DNA from: Carboxylicivirga sp.
GTDB taxonomy: Bacteria; Bacteroidota; Bacteroidia; Bacteroidales; Marinilabiliaceae
Reading direction: 5' to 3'
Assembly: GCA_025210475.1 (NCBI GenBank)
Contig: JAOARW010000084.1
Coordinates: forward strand, 1 to 41,479
DNA: 41,479 nt
A program made the position numbers and the translations under genes. This document shows, in pieces, positions 8,050-17,707 of this stretch. Under the pieces are notes generated by a model, which ran no database searches, was not told where the DNA came from, and was given only the letters and a program-made list of their open reading frames with translations. The first letter of the stretch is position 1. The number at the start of each line of letters is the position of its first letter.

Positions 8050-9399
8050 ATGAAAAATCCAACTCTTCTAATTCTACTCATTTTTATATGCCTTAATGGC
8101 TATAGCCAAATAGTGCAACCAACAAAAGAACAAGTGGAATGGGCCGATTGCGAAATTGGTGCCATCATTCATTTTGATATAAATGTTTACGATCCTTCTT
8201 ACCAATGGCGTAAACAATGGGACGATAACCCCAAGCTTGAGATTTTTAATCCAACACAATTAAACACCGATCAGTGGGTGAAATCGGTAAAAGACATGGG
8301 TGGAGAGTATGCCGTTTTGGTGGTCAAACATTGCACCGGTTTTTGCTTATGGCCAACCGAAGCACACGATTATGGTATAAAAAGTTCACCCTGGAAAAAT
8401 GGTGAAGGCGATATACTGGCTGATTTTATTAAATCGTGCAAAAAATACAAAGTACGCCCTGGTGTGTACTATAGTGCTGCTGCCAACGGTTATTATAAAG
8501 TTGATAATCCGGGTTTGGTAAATAGCGGTGATGAGCAAGAGCAAAAAGCCTATAACAAAATGGTGGAACAGCAACTTACCGAGCTATATACCAACTATGG
8601 TAAATTCTTTGAAATATGGTTTGATGGAGGTTGTTTACCACCCGAAAAAGGAGGGCCAGATATTGTAACTCTATTGCATAAGCACCAACCACAGGCCGTG
8701 GTTTTTCAAGGGCCTGAAGGAACAAATTCACTGATTCGCTGGGTTGGAAATGAGCGCGGAGTAGCGCCTTATCCATGCTGGAGTACTACACATACAACCA
8801 CTTCAAGTGGCGGTGATGTTGAGATTGATCGTCTGCATGGGAGTCCGGATGGACCGCTCTGGTGTCCCGGAGAGGCTGATTTCCCCATTCGTCATGGAGG
8901 TTGGCAAGGTGGTTGGTTTTACCACGAAGACAATACTAAACACCTAATGTCGCTGGAAACCTTGTTGGATAAGTATTACACAACGGCTGGCCGCAATACC
9001 AATATGTTGATTGGAGTTGTTGTTGATCAACGCGGGTTGGTGCCCGAAGTGGATGTCAAACGCATGAAAGAGTTTGGTGATGAAATAAAAAAGCGATTTG
9101 ATAATCCAATTAAATCAACCAGTGGAAGTAAGAAGGAATTACTGATTAAATTCAAAAAAGATACAGAGCTTAACCATGTGGTTTTGCAGGAAGATATTGC
9201 TAAAGGAGAACGCGTTCGTGCTTTTAAAATATTGGGTGAAAAAGATGGAAAATGGCTTCCTCTCTTCAAAGGAACTTGCATTGGTCACAAATACATTCAT
9301 CAATTCGAAACAATGAAATTATCGGCAATTAAGGTGATAATTGAAGAGAGCCTTGGCACGCCGGTCATTCGAAATTACTCAGTATATAACATTCAATAG
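8050..9399 (+). CDS. GH29 alpha-L-fucosidase (first copy)
   Basis: A secreted exo-alpha-L-fucosidase candidate of 449 residues. A Sec signal peptide ends near GYSQ (residues 1-20). The GH29 barrel shows the substrate-binding His motif VVKHCTGFCLWP and the nucleophile Asp192 in EIWFDGG. The C-terminal part from about residue 350 is a short beta-sandwich (VVLQEDIAKGERVRAF) of the type that follows many GH29 barrels. The acid/base residue is not conserved by motif in this family and is not assigned. GH29 members also include alpha-L-galactosidases, which would suit an algal galactan. It lies between the GH31 pair and a second GH29 in the same direction and probably the same transcript; the 235-base gap upstream contains the phrase AATTAATTTTCC twice (7867 and 7897, with one extra T in the second). 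Confidence 0.88.
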   Translation: MKNPTLLILLIFICLNGYSQIVQPTKEQVEWADCEIGAIIHFDINVYDPSYQWRKQWDDNPKLEIFNPTQLNTDQWVKSVKDMGGEYAVLVVKHCTGFCLWPTEAHDYGIKSSPWKNGEGDILADFIKSCKKYKVRPGVYYSAAANGYYKVDNPGLVNSGDEQEQKAYNKMVEQQLTELYTNYGKFFEIWFDGGCLPPEKGGPDIVTLLHKHQPQAVVFQGPEGTNSLIRWVGNERGVAPYPCWSTTHTTTSSGGDVEIDRLHGSPDGPLWCPGEADFPIRHGGWQGGWFYHEDNTKHLMSLETLLDKYYTTAGRNTNMLIGVVVDQRGLVPEVDVKRMKEFGDEIKKRFDNPIKSTSGSKKELLIKFKKDTELNHVVLQEDIAKGERVRAFKILGEKDGKWLPLFKGTCIGHKYIHQFETMKLSAIKVIIEESLGTPVIRNYSVYNIQ

Positions 9400-9506
9400 T
9401 ACAAAATATTTATTCAAGTTTTGTGATTGAATAGAAGACTTTAAATCAAGATGATTTGCAAAATTCTGAATTACAATCAGTTTATATTCACATTAAATAA
9501 TTAGTC

Positions 9507-11048
9507 ATGACGATTAAACAAGTTATGTGCGTTATTTTAGTAAGCTCATTTTATAATGTTTGCGCTCAAAACTCAAAGCAAGTAAAAGAGATTGTTAATG
9601 ATCAGCATTCAACAATCGGGGTTAAAGAGAAGAAAAATACAGGGCATACATTACATCCTGATGCGCAGTGGTATCCCGAAGCTGGACTAGGACTTTTCTT
9701 ACATTGGGGTATTTCATCGGTAAAAGCCATGAATATTTCCTGGCCCATGATTCCAGGTCGAGCTTTGGCAAAGCAAAAACTTACAGCAGAAGAAAGGGAA
9801 CGTATAATTCGTGAAAAGGATTTTAATTTAACTGGCAAAATTGAGATTACTCCTAATGAATATTTCTCGATGGCAAAAGATTTTAATCCTAAAGATTATA
9901 ATCCTGAGAAATGGGCTAAGGCAGCAAAAGATAATGGTTTTAAATACATTGTTTTAACCACCAAACACCACGAGGGTTTTGCAATGTGGCCTAGTAATTA
10001 TGGTGATTTCAATACTAAAACCTACATGGGAGGGCAAGATTTGTTAGCTGATTATGTGAATGCTTGCCGTAAATATGGTTTGAAGATTGGTTTTTACTAT
10101 TCAGGTGGTGATTGGTGGTTTGAAAAGGATTACAAAAATTTTATGTACTATAAAGTACCAAGAGTTAATCCTGAATTTCCAGCATTGGATGCAGATTTAA
10201 ATGTTAGAAAAAAAGATACGCGTACGAATGCCGATATTGAGAGATTTCATAATGAATATCGCAAATTAGTACGAGGTCAGATTACCGAATTACTGACTAA
10301 TTATGGGAAGATTGATCTGCTTTGGTTCGATGGTGCTCCAAATATTCCTAATGCATCAGCTACAATTACGATGGAGGAGATTAAGAATCTTCAACCAGGC
10401 ATTGTGGTTAATCCTCGTTTTCATGGGAAAGGTGATTTTAAAACATATGAACGCGTATTAAAAATTAACACTGTTTCAAAGCAATGGGCTGAGTTTTGCG
10501 ATACTTGGAATGGTTATTGGCCATATGTTGAAGCAGAATATCGATCGAACGGCTATGTTTTAGCAGATTTTGTTAAGTGCAGAGCCTTGGGGATAAATTA
10601 TCTGATTGGGTTTGGGCCTATGGCATCTGGTGATTTTCCTTCTGTTGCTTATAAGAACATGAATGTTATCGGAAAGTGGCTTAAGAAAAATGGTAAATCA
10701 ATTGAAGGAACAAAACCCCTTACCACTAACGAGGTATGTTCAGTTTATGCTACTGCAAAAGCGAATGTACGTTACCTTTATGTATCGCGTAAGTTTAATG
10801 TTGAGAAAGATGATGGTGACTTCAATAAAACGAACAATAATCAGTGGAATGTTGGGAAGTACGATCGTGATATGCTTCCTGCAGAAGATGAAATTATCAC
10901 ATTAAAAGGAGTTTCTCAACCAAGCTCTGTCAGACTTCTTGCTTCCAACAAAAAATTGGAATTTGAATATATTAATAATGAGGTAATAGTAAAGCTACCG
11001 AGTAACTTACGTACGAAATTAGTTGATGTAATCGAAATAGTTTTATAG
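9507..11048 (+). CDS. GH29 alpha-L-fucosidase (second copy)
   Basis: A second, divergent GH29 enzyme of 513 residues with a signal peptide ending about residue 20 (NVCAQ). It has the family landmarks GLFLHWGISS, VLTTKHHEGFAMWPS and the nucleophile Asp275 in LLWFDGAP. It shares little with the preceding GH29 outside these motifs, so the pair is better explained by different linkage preferences than by recent duplication. The C-terminal beta domain is short. The region KLTAEERERIIREKDF between barrel strands is an insertion not present in the first copy. The gap to the upstream gene is 107 bases and to the downstream GH2 gene 112 bases. Confidence 0.88.
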   Translation: MTIKQVMCVILVSSFYNVCAQNSKQVKEIVNDQHSTIGVKEKKNTGHTLHPDAQWYPEAGLGLFLHWGISSVKAMNISWPMIPGRALAKQKLTAEERERIIREKDFNLTGKIEITPNEYFSMAKDFNPKDYNPEKWAKAAKDNGFKYIVLTTKHHEGFAMWPSNYGDFNTKTYMGGQDLLADYVNACRKYGLKIGFYYSGGDWWFEKDYKNFMYYKVPRVNPEFPALDADLNVRKKDTRTNADIERFHNEYRKLVRGQITELLTNYGKIDLLWFDGAPNIPNASATITMEEIKNLQPGIVVNPRFHGKGDFKTYERVLKINTVSKQWAEFCDTWNGYWPYVEAEYRSNGYVLADFVKCRALGINYLIGFGPMASGDFPSVAYKNMNVIGKWLKKNGKSIEGTKPLTTNEVCSVYATAKANVRYLYVSRKFNVEKDDGDFNKTNNNQWNVGKYDRDMLPAEDEIITLKGVSQPSSVRLLASNKKLEFEYINNEVIVKLPSNLRTKLVDVIEIVL

Positions 11049-11160
11049 CTAGATTTTGATGTAGTCTAAGTACTTTGAGTTTCTATGCATTAGAAAGAAT
11101 CTAAAAGAGTGGTGGTAGACTTGTAGTTAGTAATTGATCAGCTTATAATATTTTAAGAAA

Positions 11161-13653
11161 ATGAAAATAAAGAATTTGACAGTATTCATTATGCTGGTGT
11201 TTTCGAGCAACGTTTTTGCACAGCGCGAAATAATTGACCTTAACGATGATTGGAAATTCCATTTTGGGCATGCTGCTGATTTAGAAAAAGATTTTCGTCT
11301 CGGAACCGGCACGCAGTTGCAGTTTGCAAAGCTGGAACCGGCACCGCATGGCGGTCACGGTATTCCGTCCACACTGATAGGATTCGACGATTCGGCGTGG
11401 GAAGAAGTGAATATACCGCATGACTGGGCCGTTGATCTGCCGTATGATTTTTCACAAAATTCAGGCATGGGAAGTCGGCATGGTTTTAAGCCGGTGGGCC
11501 GCGAATTCCCTGAAACATCGATAGGGTGGTATCGTAAGAATTTCGAAGTAACGAAAGCGGATGAAGGAAAACGAATTGTGCTTGATTTCGACGGTGTCTT
11601 TCGTAATTGCATGGTGTGGGTGAATGGTTTTTACATGGGTCGCCATTGGAGTGGATATACTGGTTTTAATTTCGATATTACCGATTATTTGGAATATGGA
11701 GCCAAGAATGTGGTTTCGGTGCGTGTGGATGCGCAGTTTCATGAAGGCTGGTTTTATGAGGGTTCGGGAATTAATAAAGAGGTGTACCTGGTCAAAACCA
11801 ATCCTATCCATTTCGAAGATGTTGGTCCATATATTAGAACCAAGGTCGAGAATGGCAATGCCAGAATTGAGGTGTCAGCACACATAGAAAACGAAAGTTT
11901 TAAAGTTGCAACCATGTTTGTTAAGCACCAAATTATTGATGCGGAAGGCAAGCTTGTAACATCTGGAAAATCAAAATCAAAAATAGTTAATTCAAGAAGT
12001 TCGAATGATTTTGAGCAAAGCCTGGAAGTTAAGGATCCTGCATTGTGGTCAGATAAAACGCCAACACGTTACCAATTGGTTTCAACGCTTTATTCAGGCG
12101 GTAAAGTATTGGATACTTATCGCACTAAATTTGGTATTCGCACGCTTCAGTTTGATGCCAATAAGGGCTTCTTTCTCAACGGAGAGCGTTGCCAGTTAAA
12201 CGGTGTGTGCATTCACCAGAACTTTGCCGGCGTGGGTTCTGCTTTGCCAGAAGCATTACATTATTATCGAATTAAATTGCTTAAGGAGATGGGCGTAAAT
12301 GCGGTTCGTTCGCATTATCCGTTTTCAAAATCCATGTTAAATGCCTGCGATAGTTTGGGAATGTTGGTGATGGATGAAACACGTACTTCGGGCGGTTCAG
12401 CTGAGGCGCTCGGACAGGTAAAGTGGATGGTGACCAACCACCGTAATCATCCTTCGATCATTATCTGGTCGATGGCCAATGAAGAAGGGGGTACGCAGCG
12501 CGATATAATTGGAAAGCGCTACATGAAAAAGATGGTAGCCGAAGCTAATAAATACGATTCGACACGTGTGGTAACCGCGGGTGTTAATGCCTGGAATTCT
12601 AAGGTTGATTTTGGTTTTTCGCAGGAAATCGATGTAATGGGATTTAACTATAGCCTTGAGTTTATAGATGAATATCACAAAAATCACCCTGAGCAACCTT
12701 TGTTTGGAACAGAGGTTAGTAACGCGACGACAACACGTGGATTTTACGAATTTGCGGCTGATAACAAAGCTGTGGCCATTGCCGATGGACTAGGCGGTTA
12801 TTTCATGCCCGAAGAAGGAGAGGAGCTGCAGGTACAAACAAAAGGTCATTTGGCTGCAAATATGGAACGAAGAAATGGCGGAGCTTACAAATCGGTGAAG
12901 TTTTATGGCGAGCGCGAATGGTTGGCTGGCAGTTTCTTCTGGACAGGATTTGATTATAACGGTGAGATCTATCCGAGTAAAAAGCCAAATAATAGTTCAC
13001 AGTTTGGTGCCATGGATTTGGCCGGAATGCCAAAATCAACTTACTACTACTATAAATCGTGGTGGACTAACGAACCGGTTCTAAATATGGCACAACATTG
13101 GAACTGGCCTGGCATGGAAGGCAAGGACGCTGAAGTGTTGATTCATAGTAACTGCGATGAAGTAAAACTGGTACTTAACGGAAAAAGCCTGGGGAAACGC
13201 AAGATTGATAAATACGGACATTTAAGTTGGAAGGTAAAATACGCGCCAGGAAAACTGGAAGCTATTGGATACAAGAATGGCAAAAAAGTGTTACGCGATA
13301 AAATTGTTACAGCCGGGAAACCTGCAAAGTTAAGGTTAGTGGCCGATAAAACCACCTTAAAAGCTGATGGTAGGGATGTAACAGTGGTGCGTGTAGAAGT
13401 GCTCGACAGAAAAGGAAATTTTGTGCCATTGGCCAGCAACCAGTTAAGCTTCGAAGTTAGCGGTGATGCCAAAATTCTTGGAACAGGCAATGGAGATCCT
13501 TCTTCTGATGAAATTGATTCGCACCCAAGCCGAAAAGCTTTTAACGGTAAAGCGGTGGTGTTGATTCAGGCTGGGAAAAAAAGCAGTGAACTAAAGTTAA
13601 AGGTTAGTGCTACCGGCTTAAATGTGGCTGAGTTGACTTTGCATTCTAAATAA
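11161..13653 (+). CDS. GH2 family glycosidase with C-terminal Ig-like domains
   Basis: An exported GH2 enzyme of 830 residues, most likely a beta-galactosidase but other beta-glycosidase activities occur in this subgroup. Signal peptide to about residue 20 (NVFAQ). Order of domains: sugar-binding jelly-roll (DDWKFHFG; WYRKNFEV), GH2 Ig-like domain, TIM barrel, then a DUF4982-type domain (VLIHSNCDEVKLVLNG) and a GH2 C-terminal Ig-like domain near residues 720-830. Acid/base Glu441 lies in WSMANEEGG and the nucleophile is predicted as Glu518 in LFGTEVSNA. It is much shorter than the LacZ-type GH2 at the right end and lacks the small-chain domain. It is the last intact gene of the left enzyme cluster. 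Confidence 0.87.
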   Translation: MKIKNLTVFIMLVFSSNVFAQREIIDLNDDWKFHFGHAADLEKDFRLGTGTQLQFAKLEPAPHGGHGIPSTLIGFDDSAWEEVNIPHDWAVDLPYDFSQNSGMGSRHGFKPVGREFPETSIGWYRKNFEVTKADEGKRIVLDFDGVFRNCMVWVNGFYMGRHWSGYTGFNFDITDYLEYGAKNVVSVRVDAQFHEGWFYEGSGINKEVYLVKTNPIHFEDVGPYIRTKVENGNARIEVSAHIENESFKVATMFVKHQIIDAEGKLVTSGKSKSKIVNSRSSNDFEQSLEVKDPALWSDKTPTRYQLVSTLYSGGKVLDTYRTKFGIRTLQFDANKGFFLNGERCQLNGVCIHQNFAGVGSALPEALHYYRIKLLKEMGVNAVRSHYPFSKSMLNACDSLGMLVMDETRTSGGSAEALGQVKWMVTNHRNHPSIIIWSMANEEGGTQRDIIGKRYMKKMVAEANKYDSTRVVTAGVNAWNSKVDFGFSQEIDVMGFNYSLEFIDEYHKNHPEQPLFGTEVSNATTTRGFYEFAADNKAVAIADGLGGYFMPEEGEELQVQTKGHLAANMERRNGGAYKSVKFYGEREWLAGSFFWTGFDYNGEIYPSKKPNNSSQFGAMDLAGMPKSTYYYYKSWWTNEPVLNMAQHWNWPGMEGKDAEVLIHSNCDEVKLVLNGKSLGKRKIDKYGHLSWKVKYAPGKLEAIGYKNGKKVLRDKIVTAGKPAKLRLVADKTTLKADGRDVTVVRVEVLDRKGNFVPLASNQLSFEVSGDAKILGTGNGDPSSDEIDSHPSRKAFNGKAVVLIQAGKKSSELKLKVSATGLNVAELTLHSK

Positions 13654-13687
13654 GAGCCATGCAGTACTATAAAACAAACGGAAATTA

Positions 13688-13786
13688 ATGAGAAGTGTAA
13701 TAACAATATCATTAATGCTTCTGGCTTTGGTCAGTTGTGTCGATGTTAAAGCAGAGGAACTGAAGCAACCTTGGATAATAACTTAG
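13688..13786 (+). pseudogene. Truncated lipoprotein gene stub
   Basis: A 32-codon frame starts with ATG 35 bases after the GH2 stop codon and ends in TAG. It encodes a complete lipoprotein signal (MRSVITISLMLLALVSC, lipobox LVSC, Cys17) and only about 15 residues of mature protein. This is what remains if the body of an exported enzyme gene has been deleted or has decayed. Which family it belonged to cannot be told. A real tiny lipoprotein is the alternative. Confidence 0.5.
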
Positions 13787-13883
13787 TTAAACTGAATTAA
13801 TTACAGGAAGAAAAAATAACCTGATATAAGATAAACCCTTCAAGGTTAAATAATAACCATTGATACTTTTTAAAAAATCGATG

Positions 13884-13949
13884 GACGTGTCAAGTTGATG
13901 CCGCAAAGGATATAATGGTTCTTTTGCAGCATCAACTTCTTGCGTCTTT
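13884..13949 (+). terminator. Long GC-containing hairpin, probable terminator of left enzyme cluster
   Basis: AAGTTGATGC (13892-13901) pairs with GCATCAACTT (13929-13938). Inside, after one mismatch, GCAAAGG (13903-13909) pairs with CTTTTGC (13921-13927) with one wobble. Outside, GACG (13884-13887) pairs with CGTC (13943-13946). TTTAATTTCTT follows. This is the strongest hairpin in the left half and separates the enzyme cluster from the surface cassette. No TAnnTTTG box was seen between it and the next start codon. Confidence 0.65.
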
Positions 13950-14077
13950 AATTTCTTGGATCATAAGCCACGTATAATTATTGATTCTATTGAGATAACA
14001 AAATATATAATAAGAATTGAAACTAACATATGAATATGATATTTAGTTAGTTGAATTATAAACATGAAAACAACCAA

Positions 14078-17000
14078 ATGAAAAAAATTAAATTTCTATT
14101 AATCTTTTTTTGCTTAAGCATTACCCTGTCAAATGCGCAAATAAAAGATACTGAAAAAGACCCAAATGCACGTGATCAGGTGAGTATTCGAATCTCAGAA
14201 ACCTGGTTAAATTTCTTAAAAGAAAAAAATGGCGGAGATAATTGGACCATAAAAGATCCTAGTGTTTTTTTGGGCAGAACCGAGTCTCCATACTGGACCA
14301 TTACATCGGCCGTCCATCAAATGGATGTAGATATTAATGTACAGCGTCGCCCGGGTACCATTTTGCGTTGCGATTTAAGCAATAACAATTTAATTGGTGC
14401 ATTAATTGATGATGAGGGAATTTATACATGGGATTGGAGTTCTATTAAACAAGGGATATTTGACGGAAATACTAATTTTTACTTTAGCTACAACGAGTTG
14501 ACATCCGTTACAGCCAACTTTATGTATAGGAGAAATAATGAGGTTGTGGCTTTCGACCATAATAAACTTACCGAATTTAATCCTCCTTATTACAGTGGTA
14601 ATATATCACCAAGTGCGTACGGAGCTAAATACATTTATTTAAATAATAATGAATTAAGCACATATAATGAAGATTGGTCGGCGGTTTCCAAAAGAGGTAT
14701 TTGGTGGTTAAATTCAAGTGCATTTGTGCTTCGTATGGAGAATAACCGCTACAACTTCGAGGAGATGAAAAAGGTGCACGAGCAAGTAGAAAAGCGATTG
14801 AACTTAACCAGTCAGGGATTAGGCGGTAAAACGATTGTTTATCGAGAGCCTGACTTCAAATTCACCTATGCACCTCAGATGCCACAGGGAAGCTACTCAG
14901 AGGAGAGCAAGGATGCCGGATCGGCCGTTAGCTTAAGTTTTAGTTTGCCTGATGCAGGTAACCAGTATGTGTGGGAACTAAATGGGAAGATCATTCCTTT
15001 ATCAGAAGGCAAAAGCTTTTCAACTTCCTTAACCACAGCTACTGCAGGTATGTATCGTTGTAAAGTGACTAACCCGGCGTTACCTGAATTGGCAATTTAC
15101 AGTGAACCGATGATGGTGTTTATAAATAAGCCATCTAATCAGGTGGTAAGCGATTTTAACATCAACAATTCAAAAGCCTTGGGAAATAGTCCGCAATGGA
15201 CGGTTGTTGGTGAGTTTGGTGGCACTGATCCTGATGGCGATCAGTTGTACTATCGTTTAGTAAACCACGATGGTGATAATCGAAATTTCCGTATTATCGA
15301 TGGTAATACTTTGGTTTCATCAACAACTCTGTTCGAACACCCATTTATCACTGAGTATGAAATTGATGTTGAAGCTTTTGATATTTATGGAGGCAAGAAG
15401 ATTAAGAAATTTACAATTACGAAAGGTGAATCAACTGGTCCGGTTCCAACAGCAGTTAAGTTATCAAGTACCAAAATCAATGAAAACGTAATTGGAGAAG
15501 TTGGCGAATTTCAGTTATCTGGTGTCACAACCAGCGAATTTACATTCACCTTGCCTGATACAAAAGATAACAAGTTTTTCGAAGTAGCAGGAACGAAACT
15601 AATGACAAAGATCGAACTGAATTACGAAAAGCAGCGTTATTATACGATCAGGGTTGTTGCGTCAAAAGGAGATGTTTCGATTACCAAAGATTTTGTTATT
15701 GAAGCCATTAATAAAAATGATGCGCCCAATGGCCTGATCTTAACTACCAATGAAATTGAAACAGGTAATCCGGCCGGAACATATATCGGTTTGCTGGTTG
15801 CTACAGATGACGATCCTACAGATAAGAATTTTACTTATGAGTTTGATTCGGAACTATTTGTGAAAAGAAATGACAATCAGGTACTGAGTAAAAGAGAATT
15901 TACTACTTCAGATTTAGGAACCAAACAACTGAAGGTTAAAGTCAAAGATCCTCATAATGCCGCTGCCGAATTTACTGTTAATATCGTTATTAAGGAACCA
16001 GAGAATCCTGCTAATGGTAAAATTGAAATTACGAACTCTATCATTGAGGAGAACTATGTAGGAAAAGTAGCTACATTATCTTTTTCAACCAGAGGTGATC
16101 AGGTTTATGAATTGGTTTCCGGTGTTGGTGCCGATCATAACGATAAATTTGATGTTGTAGGTAATTTGTTGAATATTAAAACTGCAGTGGATTTTGAGAT
16201 CGATAAAGTACTTAAAATTCGCTTAAAAGCCGGTACGGTTGAAACAGCTTTAGTATTGACTGTTGCAAATGTTAATGAAGCACCTACTGATTTAGGTTTA
16301 ACTAATTTCTATATTGGCGAGAAAAAGCCTGCTGAGCTTATTGCAAACATCTTATTGGAAGATATAGATGGTGATTTAGGGCAGTTTGAGTTATTGGAAA
16401 GTGGCGATCACAGCTATTTCAGCATTAACGGCAAGCAGTTGTTGCTTGCCAAAGCCAACGACAAAGCTTCTTACACCATTTCAATAAAAGGTTCAGACGG
16501 AGAATTTGCGATTACCCAGGAGTTCATCTTAAAAGGAACAGAAACAATTCCAGTTGAAGAAAATCATAAGCCAACTGCTATTGGTTTAACCAATTTTGAC
16601 CTAGGAACTGTTGAAGTGAATCAATCGGTAGCCGACATTGTGCTGGAAGATGTTGATGGTGATGCAGGACAATTTGAGTTATCAGAAAGCGGTGATCACA
16701 GCTATTTCAGTATTAACGGCAAGCAGTTGTTACTGGCCAAAGCCAACGACAAAGCTTCTTACACCATTTCCATAAAAGGCTCAGACGGAGAATTTGCTAT
16801 TACACAGGAGTTCATTTTAAAAGGAAAAGAAATAATCCCTGTTGCAGAAAATCATGAACCAACTGCTATTGGCTTAACCAACTTCGATATAGGAACAATT
16901 GCAGTTAATCAATCGGTTGCCGACATTGTACTGGAAGATGTTGATGGCGATGCGGGACGATTTGAGCTGGAAGAAAGTGGTGATCACAGCTATTTCAGCA

Positions 17001-17698
17001 TTAACGGCAGGCAGTTGTTACTGGCCAAAGCCAACGACAAAGCATCTTACACCATTTCCATAAAAGGCTCCGATGGAGAATTTGCTATTACGCAGCAATT
17101 CACTTTAAAAGGAAAGGCAGACGACACCCCGGTAGTTGAACAACACGATCCAACAGGTATCGGCTTAAGTAATTTTATTTTGCGCGAAGACTGGCCTGTT
17201 GGTACAGATGTAGCCAAAGTAATATTGGAAGATGAAGATGCCGGTTTAGGAGCGTTTACCATGGGAGAAGGTGGTGATAATGACTACTTCCGCATCGAAG
17301 GTCAGGTGCTAAAAGTAAATCAGGAACTGACTGACCACGATATTCAGTTTACAATCAATATTACAGGTACAGACGGAACATCGTCAGTGACACGTCAATT
17401 TGAATTATATATCATCAATGAGGATGTTGGTATCGATGATGTAAGTATCACAAACAGTTTGTTATACCCTAATCCGGTGGAAAACATGTTAAATATTGAA
17501 ACCGGATCAGTAGTACAGGGGGATGTAACACTGGCAGTTTATTCTTTAGGCGGACAATTGGTTTGGAGTAAAACCTACACGAATGTTGTTGATGGTCGTA
17601 TTCAAAACATTAACCTGTCACAGTTAAAACCTGGCGTATATATGGTTAAGATGATGGCTGATCAGAAGCAAGTGGTTAAGCAAATTATTAAGAAGTAA
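14078..17698 (+). CDS. Giant surface protein: LRR-like, Ig-like and cadherin-like repeats with T9SS sorting domain
   Basis: A 1206-residue cell-surface protein, probably for adhesion or glycan binding. The ATG at 14078 is chosen because it begins the signal peptide (MKKIKFLLIFF, ending SNAQ); an in-frame TTG at 14051 is less likely. After the signal come leucine-rich-repeat-like segments (LRCDLSNNNLIG, YIYLNNNELSTYN), an Ig-like domain near residues 268-351 (YVWELNGK; GMYRCKV), several cadherin-like modules with DPDGDQLYYRL and ATDDDPTDKNF motifs, then three nearly identical 96-residue repeats and one divergent copy. The C-terminus (LYPNPVENML to the terminal KQIIKK) is a type A T9SS sorting domain, so the protein should cross the outer membrane by T9SS and be anchored at the surface. 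No catalytic motif was seen. It opens a four-gene cassette; the lipoprotein gene follows after 9 bases. Confidence 0.85.
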   Translation: MKKIKFLLIFFCLSITLSNAQIKDTEKDPNARDQVSIRISETWLNFLKEKNGGDNWTIKDPSVFLGRTESPYWTITSAVHQMDVDINVQRRPGTILRCDLSNNNLIGALIDDEGIYTWDWSSIKQGIFDGNTNFYFSYNELTSVTANFMYRRNNEVVAFDHNKLTEFNPPYYSGNISPSAYGAKYIYLNNNELSTYNEDWSAVSKRGIWWLNSSAFVLRMENNRYNFEEMKKVHEQVEKRLNLTSQGLGGKTIVYREPDFKFTYAPQMPQGSYSEESKDAGSAVSLSFSLPDAGNQYVWELNGKIIPLSEGKSFSTSLTTATAGMYRCKVTNPALPELAIYSEPMMVFINKPSNQVVSDFNINNSKALGNSPQWTVVGEFGGTDPDGDQLYYRLVNHDGDNRNFRIIDGNTLVSSTTLFEHPFITEYEIDVEAFDIYGGKKIKKFTITKGESTGPVPTAVKLSSTKINENVIGEVGEFQLSGVTTSEFTFTLPDTKDNKFFEVAGTKLMTKIELNYEKQRYYTIRVVASKGDVSITKDFVIEAINKNDAPNGLILTTNEIETGNPAGTYIGLLVATDDDPTDKNFTYEFDSELFVKRNDNQVLSKREFTTSDLGTKQLKVKVKDPHNAAAEFTVNIVIKEPENPANGKIEITNSIIEENYVGKVATLSFSTRGDQVYELVSGVGADHNDKFDVVGNLLNIKTAVDFEIDKVLKIRLKAGTVETALVLTVANVNEAPTDLGLTNFYIGEKKPAELIANILLEDIDGDLGQFELLESGDHSYFSINGKQLLLAKANDKASYTISIKGSDGEFAITQEFILKGTETIPVEENHKPTAIGLTNFDLGTVEVNQSVADIVLEDVDGDAGQFELSESGDHSYFSINGKQLLLAKANDKASYTISIKGSDGEFAITQEFILKGKEIIPVAENHEPTAIGLTNFDIGTIAVNQSVADIVLEDVDGDAGRFELEESGDHSYFSINGRQLLLAKANDKASYTISIKGSDGEFAITQQFTLKGKADDTPVVEQHDPTGIGLSNFILREDWPVGTDVAKVILEDEDAGLGAFTMGEGGDNDYFRIEGQVLKVNQELTDHDIQFTINITGTDGTSSVTRQFELYIINEDVGIDDVSITNSLLYPNPVENMLNIETGSVVQGDVTLAVYSLGGQLVWSKTYTNVVDGRIQNINLSQLKPGVYMVKMMADQKQVVKQIIKK
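16274..17431 (+). repeat. In-frame tandem repeats of about 288 bp
   Basis: Units begin at 16274, 16562, 16850 and 17141. The first three are 288 bp (third 291 bp including a 3-base insertion) and share long identical stretches at DNA level, for instance GATCACAGCTATTTCAG and GCCAAAGCCAACGACAAAGC. At protein level each has GLTNF, EDxDGD, SGDHSYFSING and SYTISIKGSDGEF. The fourth is clearly divergent. DNA identity this high points to recent duplication or gene conversion, and copy number may vary between strains. Confidence 0.9.
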
Positions 17699-17707
17699 GC
17701 ATCAAAT

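Noticed and set aside
16274..17431. Evenly spaced repeats that could suggest a CRISPR array or satellite DNA
   Set aside because: The unit is 288 bp, keeps the reading frame and codes for a repeated protein domain; there are no short repeats with unique spacers.
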